Below, in pieces: positions 10,890 through 25,638 of a stretch of DNA of 64,000 nt. The notes under the pieces are model-generated. The model did not search any database. It was not told the origin of the DNA and saw only the letters and a list, made by a program, of their open reading frames with translations. This DNA is from Cladosporium sp. IMV 00045. Its lineage: Eukaryota; Ascomycota; Dothideomycetes; Cladosporiales; Cladosporiaceae. How positions within the stretch are numbered: the stretch's first letter is position 1; every line of letters begins with the position of its first letter. The DNA lies in the NCBI GenBank assembly GCA_001931905.2, contig MSJI02000061.1, forward strand, positions 1 to 64,000. Direction: 5' to 3'. The position numbers and the translations under genes are program-made.

Positions 10890-12370
10890 GAGTGTTGGAT
10901 TTTTGACTCGTTCCTTTTGTTCTTAGAGCTTCGCTTTCGATTTCGTTTGTGTCTTTTGTATAGACTTTATTCTTCTCTTATTTATATCTGGGGCATGACG
11001 GACGGGAAAGATACCACATTTGCTATTTTGACTCTTTTTCGAGTCGGTGAAAGACGGGAGAGCATACACAGACTCGATAAAGGGGGTATAAGAGGAGGGA
11101 ACGATCATCAGAATCGTTTTCGCACACATACATATATATACATCAGATTCTCTAGACACACTTCCACTTCCTCTGCAGTGTGGAAGGCGGGAGCTTGATT
11201 TGAAATATCAAGATCAAAAAAATCAAAAAAAATCAAAAAATCAAAAAATCAAATCAAAACCATGACACCCCTTCTATCTACCCTTCCTCTTTCTCCTCTC
11301 CCAGGCCATTCCGCTACCCATCGTCAGTGAAAACGAAACACCCACCTACATGTAGCTTGCCTCATGCCCCATCATATCGCAAACCATCTCCTCGAGAACA
11401 GCTCACTATCAAGAAATACATGTAGATTGAAAAATCACGGCGGACCGGCCAACAATCTCATCCCATCCTTCCACGACGCAAATGATACCCCCTCAACTCC
11501 GACGTGCATGATACGCAAAGGAGGCATTCGCAGAGAGCACATGAGGTCGGTCATACAGGGGGGCGAGCATACATGCACACATGTGACCGAGGGATATGAA
11601 GACGAGCCTGAACAAGCGCCCTCTTTTCTTGGAATGGAAGAACACAGAAAGGACAAAAAGAACATAAGCTACGTGACAATAATAAAAAAGCGAAAAGAAA
11701 AAGGGTACCCGCAAGCTCCGTCCCCTAACCCCCATCAACCCTCGTCCACACCGACAGCCATGTGTCGAACGGCAGGCCGACTCGTGAGAAATAGCCGCAG
11801 AACCGAGAAAGAATGAACCATGTCGTTGCAAGATTCCCCATGGCTTTGCTGATGAGTCGTTACTTGTACTCTTTCTAGCAATCCCGACGTATTCCTGATC
11901 CCGCAACTTCGTGACGGAAAAAAAAAAAAGGGGGTTCATCAGTACATTGTAGGATGGGCTATCAGAGTGAGCAAAGATGGACAATGTATACCTTAGGTGT
12001 GCTCTCAGGACTTACCTGGGGCGTTATGAATGAAATGTCGTAGCCTTCAATAATAGAAAAGGGCAGCGTGAACACTTTTTTTTTTTTTTTGTGGATGATT
12101 TACCTGCGCTCATTTCATCTTGATCGCTTCGGGTGGGTTGTCATTTGCAACGACATGATCAGACACGAGAGTGAAAAATTCAGGCAATTGAACAATCATG
12201 AAAAATCAAAACTTCTGGTATCTAGTTCTTTCTGTCTATGCAAACTACTCTTTTGTTTCTTTTCCTCCTTCTTTCCCTCTAATGTCATGCTTTGCTTTTC
12301 CGACAATTCGAAAACGACAGAAAATGCATCCGGTCCCATCTCCCTTTGATTTCGTCAACATGCACTGCAT
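10890..12370. other. Gene-less stretch between convergent GPCR and mutase genes, copy A
   Basis: This should hold the 3'-UTRs of the convergent GPCR (+) and mutase (-) genes. It is AT-rich, with A tracts, a T15 run at 12076-12090 and the ATCAAAAA repeat at 11211-11260. The matching stretch in copy B (19634-21251) is about 137 nt longer and is the most diverged part of the whole block. No gene is seen. Confidence 0.5.
11211..11260 (+). repeat. ATCAAAAA-type simple repeat
   Basis: About five imperfect units of ATC followed by four to seven A occur in tandem just past the GPCR 3' end. Copy B lacks the array at the matching place, so it is variable between the two copies. Confidence 0.8.
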
Positions 12371-13204
<834 letters not shown>

Positions 13205-13224
13205 NNNNNNNNNNNNNNNNNNNN
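13205..13224. other. Assembly gap (20 N) joining contigs 1 and 2
   Basis: Twenty N separate the truncated mutase gene from sequence matching 4285 onward. A fixed 20-N run is a scaffolding placeholder. The reading frame that seems to run through it is an artefact. Confidence 0.97.
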
Positions 13225-13870
13225 TACATGCATGAGTTGACGCTGTGAAATGAATGAATGCTTGTTCGATCACCCTGTGAAGTGTTTTCAAGATTTGTCT
13301 ATCTCAAAGACGCTGTGGATTCTGGATACTCGCATCAACGACAGCTAATCCAGAGATATCTCATGATTTTGGAAGGGATGTCTGGAGATGTTCAGCGACA
13401 CGCAGACGGTTGGAGAGGGCCGATCGCGATGTTATAGTGGAGAACTGAAAAGCGGCCACGACATGAGACGCGGGCGGAGAGGCGAAGTCGAAAGGGTTCA
13501 ACTTCTGACCAACCGAGGCCTTCCGGCGTGCTAGTGCAATTGACTGCATCGCCCATTCCTGCGCCATCTCTTTAATTTATACAACATCTTTCTCGAGAGG
13601 TATTTGCAGCTCATTGTTGGACCATGAGTTGAATCCACACGTGCAACTATATCAACTTCAAGAACAATATCAACGGCGCAACATAAAGGGGAAGCCAAGG
13701 CTGCTGCGGGACATCCGTTTGAGGTCTGAGAGCCTGAGGTCTGAGCCACGAGGGCTTGCGCTCCGGTCTACTCCCTCATATATAGCGCATATCCTGACAT
13801 CCAACACTTCTCACGGATTGTCCGCCCTTCGCCGTCCGATTTTCCTCGCCACCTCGCGAGCGGCACCAAC
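13225..13870. promoter_or_regulatory. Promoter region of FKBP-STIMATE gene, copy B
   Basis: Counterpart of 4285-4928. The TATATA element (13779-13784) and the doubled TGAGGTCTGAG motif are retained. Just before the ATG at 13871 the sequence has small changes that remove the upstream in-frame ATG found in copy A. Confidence 0.5.
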
Positions 13871-15481
13871 ATGCGTCTCTCTCGCGTCGTGCCCACGGCG
13901 CTCCTCGCCCTCCTCTCCGCCGCCACGCCATCTCTCGCCCAAGACGAAGCCAACGACTTCAGCGATCCGCCGCAAGACCTACAAGTCAACATCACCAACC
14001 ATGTCTTCTGCTCGCACCCTTCGGAAAAGGGCGACACGGTGCGGGTGCACTACAGCCTCAAGATCTTCGGCTCGGACGACATCATCGAGACGACATTTGA
14101 GAAGAAGCCGTTCGTCTTCATGGTCGGCCTGGGACACGTGATTAAGGGTTGGGACCAGGGCATGCTGAACATGTGTCCCGGCGAGACGCGCACTTTGACC
14201 ATCCCGCCTGGCCTTGCGTATGGAGAGAAAGGAGCGGGAGACGATATTCCGGAGAACTCGACGCTGGTTTTCGAGACGGAGATGCTCGCCATTTACGGCC
14301 ACAAACAGAAGAGCGTCAGCACCTGGGTACCGGTGCCTGTGCCGACGGCTATCAACGCTACGGTTACACAATCGAACGGCTCGGTTTTCACCACTCCTAG
14401 CACAATCATGACCGTCACTGCTACAGCACCGCCGACACCACACTGGCCAATTCCCGGAGCAGCCGGAGCTGTAGCCACAGGTGCCTTCAACTCCGCCGAC
14501 CGCGTGGAAGGATCACCAAAAGAGCAAGCGGCGGAGGAGAATCAATGCAAGCTTCTGGGACCTTTTGCTCTTCTCGTCCAGGGTGCGCTGGGTCTTTTGG
14601 CCCTGCTCACGCTCGTCTTCAAGCGGTTCCGTGAATCTCCCAAGCGTCCTTGGAGAGTCTGGTTCTTCGACGTGGCGAAGCAGGTCATCGGCTCTATCAT
14701 CCTCCACCTCATCAATTTGCTCATGAGCGAGCTCGGTGCTGGAAACTTGGAGAACCAAGTCGCCGAGATCGGTAGCCAGACACAAGATGAAGAAGGCAGG
14801 AAGCCCAACCCCTGCTCTTTCTACCTCCTCAACCTCGCAATCGACGTAAGTCCTCCCATCCCTTTCCTACAAACCAACCACCCACTAACCACCCCTTGAC
14901 AGACAACAATTGGCATCCCCGTCCTCTTCATCTTTCTGAAAGTCCTGCACAAAATCTTCCTGCGCACCCGCCTCGCCAACCCGCCCGAGTCCATCTACTC
15001 CGGCAACTACGGCAGCCCACCGCGCTGGCCCTGGTTCCTCAAACAACTAACAATCTACACAACCGGCTTGGTGTGCATGAAACTTTTCGTCTGGCTGCTT
15101 TTCGCGCTGCTGCCCTGGCTCCCGTGGGTCGGCGACTGGGCCCTGCGCTGGACCGAGGGCAGCGAGGCCCTGCAGATCGCTTTTGTGATGTTCATCTTCC
15201 CCCTGCTCATGAACATCCTGCAGTACTACATCATCGACAGCTTCATCAAGGACAACAAGCGCGGGCAGGGGTATCAGGAAGTGCGTGGAAATGAAGTCGA
15301 CGCTGAGGGTGACGAGGAGAGGGAGCGATTTGTGGTTGACGATGACGATGAGGATAGTCTGACCGATGAGGAGGATTTGCGTGCCGGCAAGGCGGGCGAG
15401 GGAATGGTGGAGGCGAACCCTTCGCCTTTGCCCGTGAAGGTTGGGCAGGGCAGTGCGAAGGGGTCGAGTAAGGAGGATTGA
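13871..15481 (+). CDS. Signal-peptide FKBP prolyl isomerase fused to STIMATE/YPL162C-type membrane protein, copy B
   Basis: Exons 13871-14845 and 14903-15481 flank a 57-nt intron (GTAAGT donor, ACTAAC branch site at 14884, CAG acceptor) and encode 517 residues. Architecture is as in copy A: signal peptide, FKBP domain, Thr/Pro/Ser-rich linker, five-segment STIMATE-like domain, acidic tail. Differences cluster just after the signal peptide (DEANDFSD against DDNETGE), with single changes such as IYSG for ISSG and AGKAG for AGKSG. The intron bodies differ strongly while the splice signals are kept. In the linker, 12 nucleotide differences from copy A are all synonymous, indicating purifying selection on the joined reading frame. 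Confidence 0.86.
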
Positions 15482-18256
15482 TTGGTCTTTTTTCGTTGCA
15501 CTTTCACGGTGTATATCTTGTGTAGTAGAATGGCCTTTTCCTTTGCTGAATGGTTGTACTATCATACATACTTGGGTATATCGCGAGCATATTTACAGGG
15601 CGTTATTTTTCTTCTGAACACCGGTCACTGGAGGTGACAGCTATCTTCCGCGCCGTCGACCCGCGTGGCATGGCTCGGCCGAAGAAATGCATGGTCGTTT
15701 GAGGAACCGGAAGACCCTGCCGCACCCTCTGGCCGTTCACGCTCGCGTGATTTCTGGCGAGTCTGGGTGCTCGTTTGGTTAGTGAAAAATGTGACAGGTC
15801 CCATTCCTCCAAAGAATCCACGAATCCAGTCAACTTGGCACGACAAGGGCCTTTAGGATCAAAGGATCACGGAAACATAGTAAATTGAGGTAAAGATGGG
15901 ATATATCTAGCGCGGCAAGTCTGTCCATTCTACGGACCAAAAGTCAACTTGGCGTGACATGGCTTGCAGACCCGAGAATCTCGCAAGCAGGGTAGTTAGT
16001 TAAAAGAGGGTTGATACCAAGAGATGTGAGCGGTAACTCAGATCCCGCCCACGCGATGGGTTTCTTCGTTCGGAACATTCTACGAATCGAGCCAAGTTGA
16101 CGAGGGCACAGAATCCTACGCCGAGGCTGGCAGAACCGGGTGCCGGGTCATAGATTCATCATCGCCTCTCGCTTTTGGGGTCTGCAGGACTGTAAACACT
16201 TGGCTCAGCGCCTGTGGCGCGCTACGAGGTGAAGAATTTCTTGGAGCCGCAAGAATGCGAGTCTGCGAGTCCGCCGCCCCGTATGTCCACGCTTTGCCCT
16301 GAATCCTTCGGCTCAACCTTTCTCCTTGTTCAGGTGAGCACAGACGGATCTTCGAGGTGTGAAGAAGATCGAGAAAGGCCCGAGTCTCGAGGTAGGCTCT
16401 TTGGAAGGATTGACGGGCTCGATGGGTTTGTTCTTCCGAGATTCTTTTCCTTATACCACGGCAACTTCACTGCGAATTCGATCTTTTAACGCGTGCTTTG
16501 ACCGATGAAGCACGACAAGGCTTCGAAACGTCGTCCACCTTTTACGACTTGGCTCTGATGTGGCAGACAAGCAAGCCAAGCAATTACTGGGTATGGGGGG
16601 ATGTACCATTATTCGTGGAGGCTGGGACTAGAAGGGAGAAGACGGAGGTCCTTGCTCACGATGCTTGATGCTGACTTTCTGATCTGAATAATGCACCCTT
16701 CGGCCCGGCTCATGCGATCGCCACGTCTCTCCAACATGGCAATACCATGCGCCAGTGCCCTGGAATCACTACTGCTCCCCGGAGAAAGAGGCACTGTTGT
16801 TTTCTGGTACAGAGACAGGTTCGTCTGCGCACTAGAGAAATGGAGAGAGCTAACAACACAGATCTCTCGGGGATTTCCTGCGACGGGCCAATGTCAGGTC
16901 TATATTGTAATATTACGGTGCGTCGTCAGCGACGATGGAACGGATATCCGTAGCCAGCCAATCAACATGATGTCGAGTCAGCTTCTCTGCCGTGTCTTGC
17001 GACTTCCGACATTTTGCCCCGGAAATGTGTGGAGGAGGTGCACCGGTATGGGAAGTCGGAGAGGAGACTTGGAGACAAGCGTGAGCGGCTCGTGGACTCG
17101 TCCTCACTACTTCACTCGTGCCTGTCGATCTCTGAACCTTAAGCCTTGCGCCGTCTTGCCAAGTCGCCAATTGCTTGTCGACCTCCAGGTTTGTGCCCTA
17201 TGCGCCTCCGCAAGACTCGACTGGGATCTTCATCTCACTCTTACTCTGCTCCAAACCGGCGACTGAGCCCATTCGTTGAGGCTTGTCTTCCGACGGCCTG
17301 GAAAATGATGGCTCTGCAGATCGTCGACCCTCCGTGGCGAAGATTGCTTTCAACTCCGTACGAGAGAGCCTTCACTAACCAAGTCTTTCAAGCACCTCAG
17401 GGCTTGCTGCTCGTACAGTAGGAGATGCCGACACTATTGCACATTCGCTGACTTGCGTTGCCGTGTTGTGAAGACGGCACTCTTTAGGTTCAGTGGAGGG
17501 CAGGATTGATTAACAAGTTCGTCGTTGATGGGCTAAACTTAGAGTGCAGGTCCTCACCACCATCTCTCCCTTTTGCTCTCTCTCTGGTTCTGCCAGGGCT
17601 GAGGGGGACTCAATCAGGTTCACAACGCCAGAACCCTGAGAGCGAATGTCCATATCTACTCTCGCTATAACTCTGTTTCGCCTTCCTTCCGAACCTTCTT
17701 CCTCTCGCTCACGTCCACTCTAATTCAGCCCTGCGTTTCGTTTTTCGTTTCCTTTTGCGTTGCCGTTGCAAGAGAGAGCATTGCCGTCACCTCAGCAATC
17801 ATTCTTCCAAGTCTTGCAGGTGCACCTAATCGGGACATTATTCGAGCGCCTCGAACGCCCACACGCCCCAGGGTTTCACGAGCCTGCATTCGACTGGGTT
17901 TATATTAAAGCACGAGCCGACGAAGGAAGATCTCTTTGCATTCAAACCCTGTCACTCAAGCCGCGTTGCATCAGCTCTAGGCCTTCTTGACCCGGTAAGT
18001 CAATTCTCTGCCCCTCTGCCATTCGGAATGTCTTGCAATGCTATAAAACTCCCCTGCCGAATTCCGAACGAATTGAAAGGTCGATCAGTTCCCCTGGATG
18101 TTTGACAGGTACCCTGACATCCTTCGTCACAATTGCATGATCATTACCCGACCGATCCTATTTGATTGCTCTGTTCGCGAATGATGTGACATTCTGGCTA
18201 ATCATCGAATCCTTCAGAAAATCACCTCTTGCATTGATTGAGGGGAGCCGCACGCC
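15482..18256. promoter_or_regulatory. Gene-less region upstream of the GPCR, copy B
   Basis: Counterpart of 6538-9509. Variants of the CTTGGCATGACATGG motif occur near 15835 and 15950. A probable 5'-UTR intron runs from 17995 (GTAAGT) to 18217 (TTCAG). No coding sequence could be supported. Confidence 0.45.
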
Positions 18257-19633
18257 ATGGCGAGTATAGCAAGGACCTTCGAATATGACGGCCACACGGG
18301 ATACTTTGAAGCACCACACAGCATTTCGCCGTTGCCTCGAGGCCTCAGCATAGAGCTCATCATCCTTGGAATCTGCGGTCTCTTATCATTCCTGGCAACG
18401 TTCTCCCTCCTCTCTTTCGTCGCCTACCGCTTCATGAAATGGGAACATTACTACAAAACCTTCATCGGCTACAACCAATACGTCCTACTCTTCCTCAACC
18501 TCGTCTTCGCCGACTTCCTGCAAGCCTCCTCCTTCCTCGTCAGCTTCTACTGGGTCGCCAAAGACGCCATCCTCGCCCCTACGCCCGGCTGCACCTCGCA
18601 GGGCATCCTCATTCATCTCGGTGATGTCGCCAGCGCCTTTTTTGTGCTCGCCATCGCGCTGCACACCTATTGGACCGCCGTGATGAGCCGCCGCATGCCC
18701 TACCGCGCCTTCGGCATCATCGTCATCTGCCTGTGGGTCGTCGCTATCCTTTTCACCATCATTGGCCTGGGCATGTACAAGGACAACTACTTCATGCGCG
18801 CCGGCTCCTGGTGCTGGATCAGCAACGAGTACGAAACCGAGCGTCTGACCCTGCACTACTTCTGGCTGTTCCTCTCCGAATTCGGCCTCATCGTCCTCTA
18901 TGCGGTAACCTTCTTCAGCCTCCGCGCCAAAACCCGCTCCTTCTTCATCGCCGACGACCGCGCCGCAGGCGTCTCCGTCACCAACCAGAAATCCATCGAC
19001 GCCGTCAACCGCATCACCACCCTGATGATGCTGTACCCGCTCGTCTACGTCGTGCTGACCCTCCCCCTCTCCTCCGCGCGCATGTGGAGCATGGCCCGCC
19101 ATGGCAAAGCCCCCAGCGACCTCACAAACTGTATCACCGGCGCCCTCCTCGCCAGCTGCGGCTGGGTCGACTGCCTCCTCTACACGCTCACCCGCGACCG
19201 CCTGCTCAGCCAGACCATGGGCGGCAGCGCCGGCTCCAAAGGCGACACGGGCCAGAGCCAGTCGGAAAACGCCACCAAGGGTGGCACCATTCTCGCCACC
19301 ACCACCTGGACGGTGCAGAACGAAAGTCTCGAGTCCGTCGACGGGGACGACGGGAAGGGGAACAGCAGTAAAGCGCAGGCGGAGGTTTCGAGTGATGGCT
19401 CGTCGGAGCTCTCGGCGGGTAGGAGCAAGAGCGAGAGCGAGACGGTGATGGTGCGCGAGCGCTCGCCGAGTCCGACGGGGTCGGTGGATCCGATTATCGC
19501 GAGGGAGAAGCAGCAGCAGAGTCAACAGGGCATGAGTGGTGTGAGTAGGGTGTTGGCGAATTCGAGGAGGAGGGATTTCGCGCCGGGGGCGGCGAATAGT
19601 AGGAGCTATGAGATGGATGATTTGGAGAGGTGA
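18257..19633 (+). CDS. cAMP-receptor-like (Git3/CAR-type) G-protein-coupled receptor, copy B
   Basis: 458 residues in one exon, with the same seven-segment layout as copy A (9510-10889). Changes from copy A are few and conservative, for example Arg for Lys at residue 6, Gly for Ala after CTSQ, and one Asn missing from the Gln-rich tail. All seven membrane segments and the WCWI and NRITTLMMLYPL stretches are intact. Both copies therefore look functional. Confidence 0.87.
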   Translation: MASIARTFEYDGHTGYFEAPHSISPLPRGLSIELIILGICGLLSFLATFSLLSFVAYRFMKWEHYYKTFIGYNQYVLLFLNLVFADFLQASSFLVSFYWVAKDAILAPTPGCTSQGILIHLGDVASAFFVLAIALHTYWTAVMSRRMPYRAFGIIVICLWVVAILFTIIGLGMYKDNYFMRAGSWCWISNEYETERLTLHYFWLFLSEFGLIVLYAVTFFSLRAKTRSFFIADDRAAGVSVTNQKSIDAVNRITTLMMLYPLVYVVLTLPLSSARMWSMARHGKAPSDLTNCITGALLASCGWVDCLLYTLTRDRLLSQTMGGSAGSKGDTGQSQSENATKGGTILATTTWTVQNESLESVDGDDGKGNSSKAQAEVSSDGSSELSAGRSKSESETVMVRERSPSPTGSVDPIIAREKQQQSQQGMSGVSRVLANSRRRDFAPGAANSRSYEMDDLER

Positions 19634-21251
19634 TGTGTTGGGTTTTAACTTGTTCCTTTTGTTCTTAAGGCTTCTCTTTCTCTTTCGTTTGTGTCTTTGT
19701 ATAGACTTTATTCTTCTCTTATTTATTTCTGGGGCATTACGGACGGGAAAGATACCACATTTGCTATTTTGACTCTTTCGAGTTGGTGAAAGACGGGAGA
19801 GCATACACAGACTCGATTAAAGGAGAACAGAGGAGGGGAACGATCACCAGAGTCGTCTTCAAGAGAACATCAGATTCTCTCATCACCTTCGTCTCCTTCA
19901 TAGGACAGAAGGTGATGTCTTTTCCTAGGATACCAATAAGAAAATCAACAGAATAAAATAAAACCAAAGATACTCATCGTCTCAGCTTTTCTCTGCGTTC
20001 CCTGTCTTCCCGTCTAGTCATCCAAGCAGACAAAGTGCTACAGTGAGAATCGAGATGCCTCACCATGAGATCTCTGCAACGGCAAGCAACTTCCTTTTCT
20101 CGGACAGACCCAGATGGACACAGCGGATCAAGATACAGATAGGCTTTTTACCTTCATCTGTAGGATGCTATGTCATACACGTACTTCTTAGCACGAACGA
20201 CACTCCAATACTCCAACCTCCAAACGGTAGCGGGAGAAGGCATTCGCAAATAAGATCGAGATTGACTACGTGATTGGAAATGTCATAATAATATCAAAAA
20301 GGAAATATCAAGAATACCAAAAACAATCCTCTTACTACATCAATGCCAAAACCCACAAACTGACCTACCGGGAAAAACAAAACAAAACAAAACAGAAAAA
20401 TCCCGTGAACTCAGTCCCCTAACCCTATCAACCCCCAATCCACTTCGACATCCACATTCACATCGAATAGCAGGTAGACTCATCATTTAAAATCACACAC
20501 GGCGGAAAGCGCAGGCCGGAGAACAAAAGCAAAAGTCCGAGGTAAACAACGAAGTCGAATGCGATTTACCTTTGAGATGAGCGCGATTGGAGCATGGAGA
20601 GAAGCGTGTTGTTGCGTTTTAATGTATGTGAAATATTCGCATATGTAGGTAGCTATGCGGGAATACACACATCAACACTATTACGATACGGGTGTTTAGG
20701 GAAAAGAACAAACACTTCCAAGGCAGAGTGAAAGCGCATCTCGCCCTTTTCGTTCCTTGGAACTTTGATAGTATCAATTGACCGTAGAGGCGGCTCACGG
20801 CTTCCTATACATACGATAGACTCCTGTGATCCCACATCTTTGGATGTGACTAGGGTACGTACCAGGGATGGAGCGAGGACATGGAGCGAATCGAGCTAAG
20901 TCGCGGCATTCGCGTCGGGGAATCGATCTGGTGATGAGACCTTACCTGGTTATTTAAGGGGCAGGAATATTTGAAAACATAATGACTTACCTGCTTTACT
21001 TTCTCTCTCTTTTGCTCCGCGTGAACGATGATGATGAAAATGACAATGGTGATAGTGATAGTGCTGAAAAATGACAAACTTCTGGTATCTAAATTTTCTA
21101 TGCAGGCTACTCGTATTCCCTTTTTATCCTCCTCCTCTTAACCATGCGTGTCCAATAATCAAGAACGACAGGCAATGCCATCTAATTTCTCGTCTCTACG
21201 AAGGGGCGTATCAATCATGTCCTCCCTCAATCCGCCAAACACAAGACACAC
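19634..21251. other. Gene-less stretch between convergent GPCR and mutase genes, copy B
   Basis: Expected to hold the two 3'-UTRs. Recognisable islands shared with copy A include the first 170 nt after the GPCR stop and a CCTAACCC...ATCAACCC stretch near 20418, but much of the rest is hard to align. No gene is seen. Confidence 0.5.
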
Positions 21252-23096
<1,845 letters not shown>

Positions 23097-25638
23097 CTTC
23101 GGCAGTGGCAATGCGGTATGTTTATGAGAGGGAGGAGTGTAGAGTGGGAGTGAAGGGAGGGATGGAGGAGAGGGCGGTGATGGGAGAGGAAGTTGGTGGA
23201 GGTGGCGGAGAGGGGCAAGGAAGAGAGAGAGGATGGTATAACCCGCGAGTGACAACAATAATATACCTCTGGGATAGAAAGGCGCCGAGTGCAAGCTGTC
23301 GCCCACCGCTACTCCCGTGCGTAGAGACTCACCACGCAGCAGTAGACTGACTACACCTGACTACACCTACCTAGTCCTAACTAGACTTATCTCACCAACA
23401 CCCGTCCAACACCCATCCATCCATCCATCCATCCCACCTTCTCACGAGCCTCCCACCTCTCTCTCTCCCACCATCTCTCGCCTCTCCCTCGCTCAGGCAC
23501 GCCGTGGCAGGGTCCAACTACTGCACCGACTGCACTTTTTTCCCACGCTCGGACCAGAGCCCCGGTGAAACGCTGCGCTGCGTGCGTGTTGCGGCTCTGC
23601 CCATGTCTCGCGACCAATCACGCCTCGACCAGTCTCCTCATTGCTGCTCTTCATGACATGATGCCGTCCAACGGGAATGGTCTGGCGTGTCTGGTACTCG
23701 AGCCTCTCCCCCATTTCTCGTAGGCGATTGATGAATGTTTGGCGACACACCCTGGCAACTCCTGTGACGCGTTGCCCGCACCGGTGATGCGGTCATACAT
23801 TTCATTGTTCGACATGTATACACACCTCATCGATTATTTTGCAGAGATTATTGTACAGGTACAGAACTCGCGTACCACCAGTTCATCGTGTGCCGCGCTG
23901 CTGTACCCGACCAGTCCAGAGCAGCATCATCATCATCATCATCAGCACGGGCTTGGAGAATGCTTGATCGGTCTAGGTGAAGAACCGCAACTGATGATGA
24001 TGATCCTAACCAAAGACTTATTACAACCTTACGCGCCCCATCAGCGATCGACGAGCAGACGAAGCACAGTAATAATCAACAACAATAAGGAGACTCAGGG
24101 CTGTTTTAGGGGAGGAGGCGAGAGAGGCTCTTCCAGCGACTGTTGATGTCGCCTGGGTGGGTCTTCGTAAATCATGGCTGAGTACCTTACGTATGCATGC
24201 TTCGCGCGCCGCCTCCCCTGAGGATGATGAGAGATTGAGGCTCGGGCGGTCGGTTCAAATCTCACCTTTCTGTTTTCTCTCGCGCGCCATCACACAGACG
24301 GGGCACGGCTCGCGGGTGGCTTGCGAACAGAAATCCGGCCAGCCAGAGAAATCCTTCAGACGCGCTCTAGAACTGGCTCCAAGAAAGCGGGTAATTGCAT
24401 CAAGCATGATGTGCATCCGCTGCTGCATTACTCAAGCGAGGACTGCTGTGTAGACGGACTGCCGCAGACAATTCTTGGGTGTTTGTATTGTTGTACCACC
24501 AGTCTTTTTCCTCGAGAAAACAATTCATGCCCGGGATTATCACGCTAGACATGAGGCAAGATGCCGATCAGAGTTTCGCGCTAGCGAGTGTGAAACGGAA
24601 GCAGCAGATCTCAACGGGTTCTGAACACCAACAGTACACGCAACCAACCCACTTTGAGCCACATGTCCCATGCCTCCCTCTGCCTTTGTCTCCGTCTTTT
24701 CGCCTCCCTCTCTTGTCACAATCACCATTCGGCTATCATTAAGGTTAGCTTCATTCTCGGTAGAGGCCGCGTGCGTCCATCGACGGCCATCTGTTGGTTC
24801 GCAAACGAGAAGGGTGAGGGCGTGTCTCTGACAACGCACTCCCCGTGATTCCCCTTTTCATGTCCAGGCTTGCGTACTCGCAATCAATCATCAACCTGTC
24901 TGATTGATGGTCGACCAGATGGTAGAACAAGACTACTGCTGTCCTGAGGAGACTAACACATCGCTGGAGTAATCGTCGTCGCAAGCAATCCTCTCCCTCC
25001 CTCTAGTTGATGCAAGATCGGTCCCGCCGACGCTTATCCATCATCGTCCATCCCTGCCTGCCCTTGTTCGTACTCACTAAATTCCTACACGCGCGCGCGC
25101 CGTTATCACCACCCGTTGATTCTGTTTGACCGTCACGACCACTACTGCTGCTGTCTGTCTGTCTGTTTTGACCTGCTCCTACCCGCAGTTCTGTCCCTCA
25201 TTCTTCTTTCTTCCTCTTCGTGACACGCCGCCACTCCTTTCACTCGACACTTCTACTGCTGTCTTCCTACTTCTGGTCCTTCTTTACTTGATATTATCAA
25301 CATCGACGTACATTGTCCCACCAACATCGGATACTACCTCATTCCCCAAACCCAAAAAAAAAAGTTGACAGCTCGTCATTGCTTGGTGTCTGTCTCTCAG
25401 GGACCCTGCCCGCTACTGCAGCAACATTCTTCCACGCCGCGCGTAATCTTTCCGCTAGCTGAGCTGGCCGCAACTCTGCTCTCTCTCTCCATCTCCACCA
25501 TCTCACTACTCTCTCGACTGCTGCCATCAGCGCGCGCTACCACTCCATCCACCAGTCAGTTCTTCTGCGCTGGACACAACAAACACAACATTTGGACAAC
25601 AACAAGACTTAATTCCAACACACACACATTCGCCAAAC
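23097..25638. promoter_or_regulatory. 2.5-kb divergent promoter region between mutase and transporter
   Basis: No gene could be supported. It holds a CCAT repeat (23412-23434), a CAT repeat facing a later TGATGATGATGAT (23924-24003) that could pair with it, and long C/T-rich tracts at 25140-25540, as often found in leaders of highly expressed fungal genes. It should contain both promoters and the 5'-UTRs of the divergent gene pair. Confidence 0.5.
23412..23434 (+). repeat. CCAT simple repeat
   Basis: About five tandem CCAT units in the region upstream of the mutase gene. Confidence 0.85.

Noticed and set aside
11364..11984. Open frames between GPCR and mutase on both strands
   Set aside because: No family-like sequence, and the region is poorly conserved between the two copies, unlike real genes here.
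24245..24275. GGTTCAAATC box resembling a tRNA B box
   Set aside because: The flanking bases do not form a T-arm or acceptor stem, and no A box lies at the right distance.
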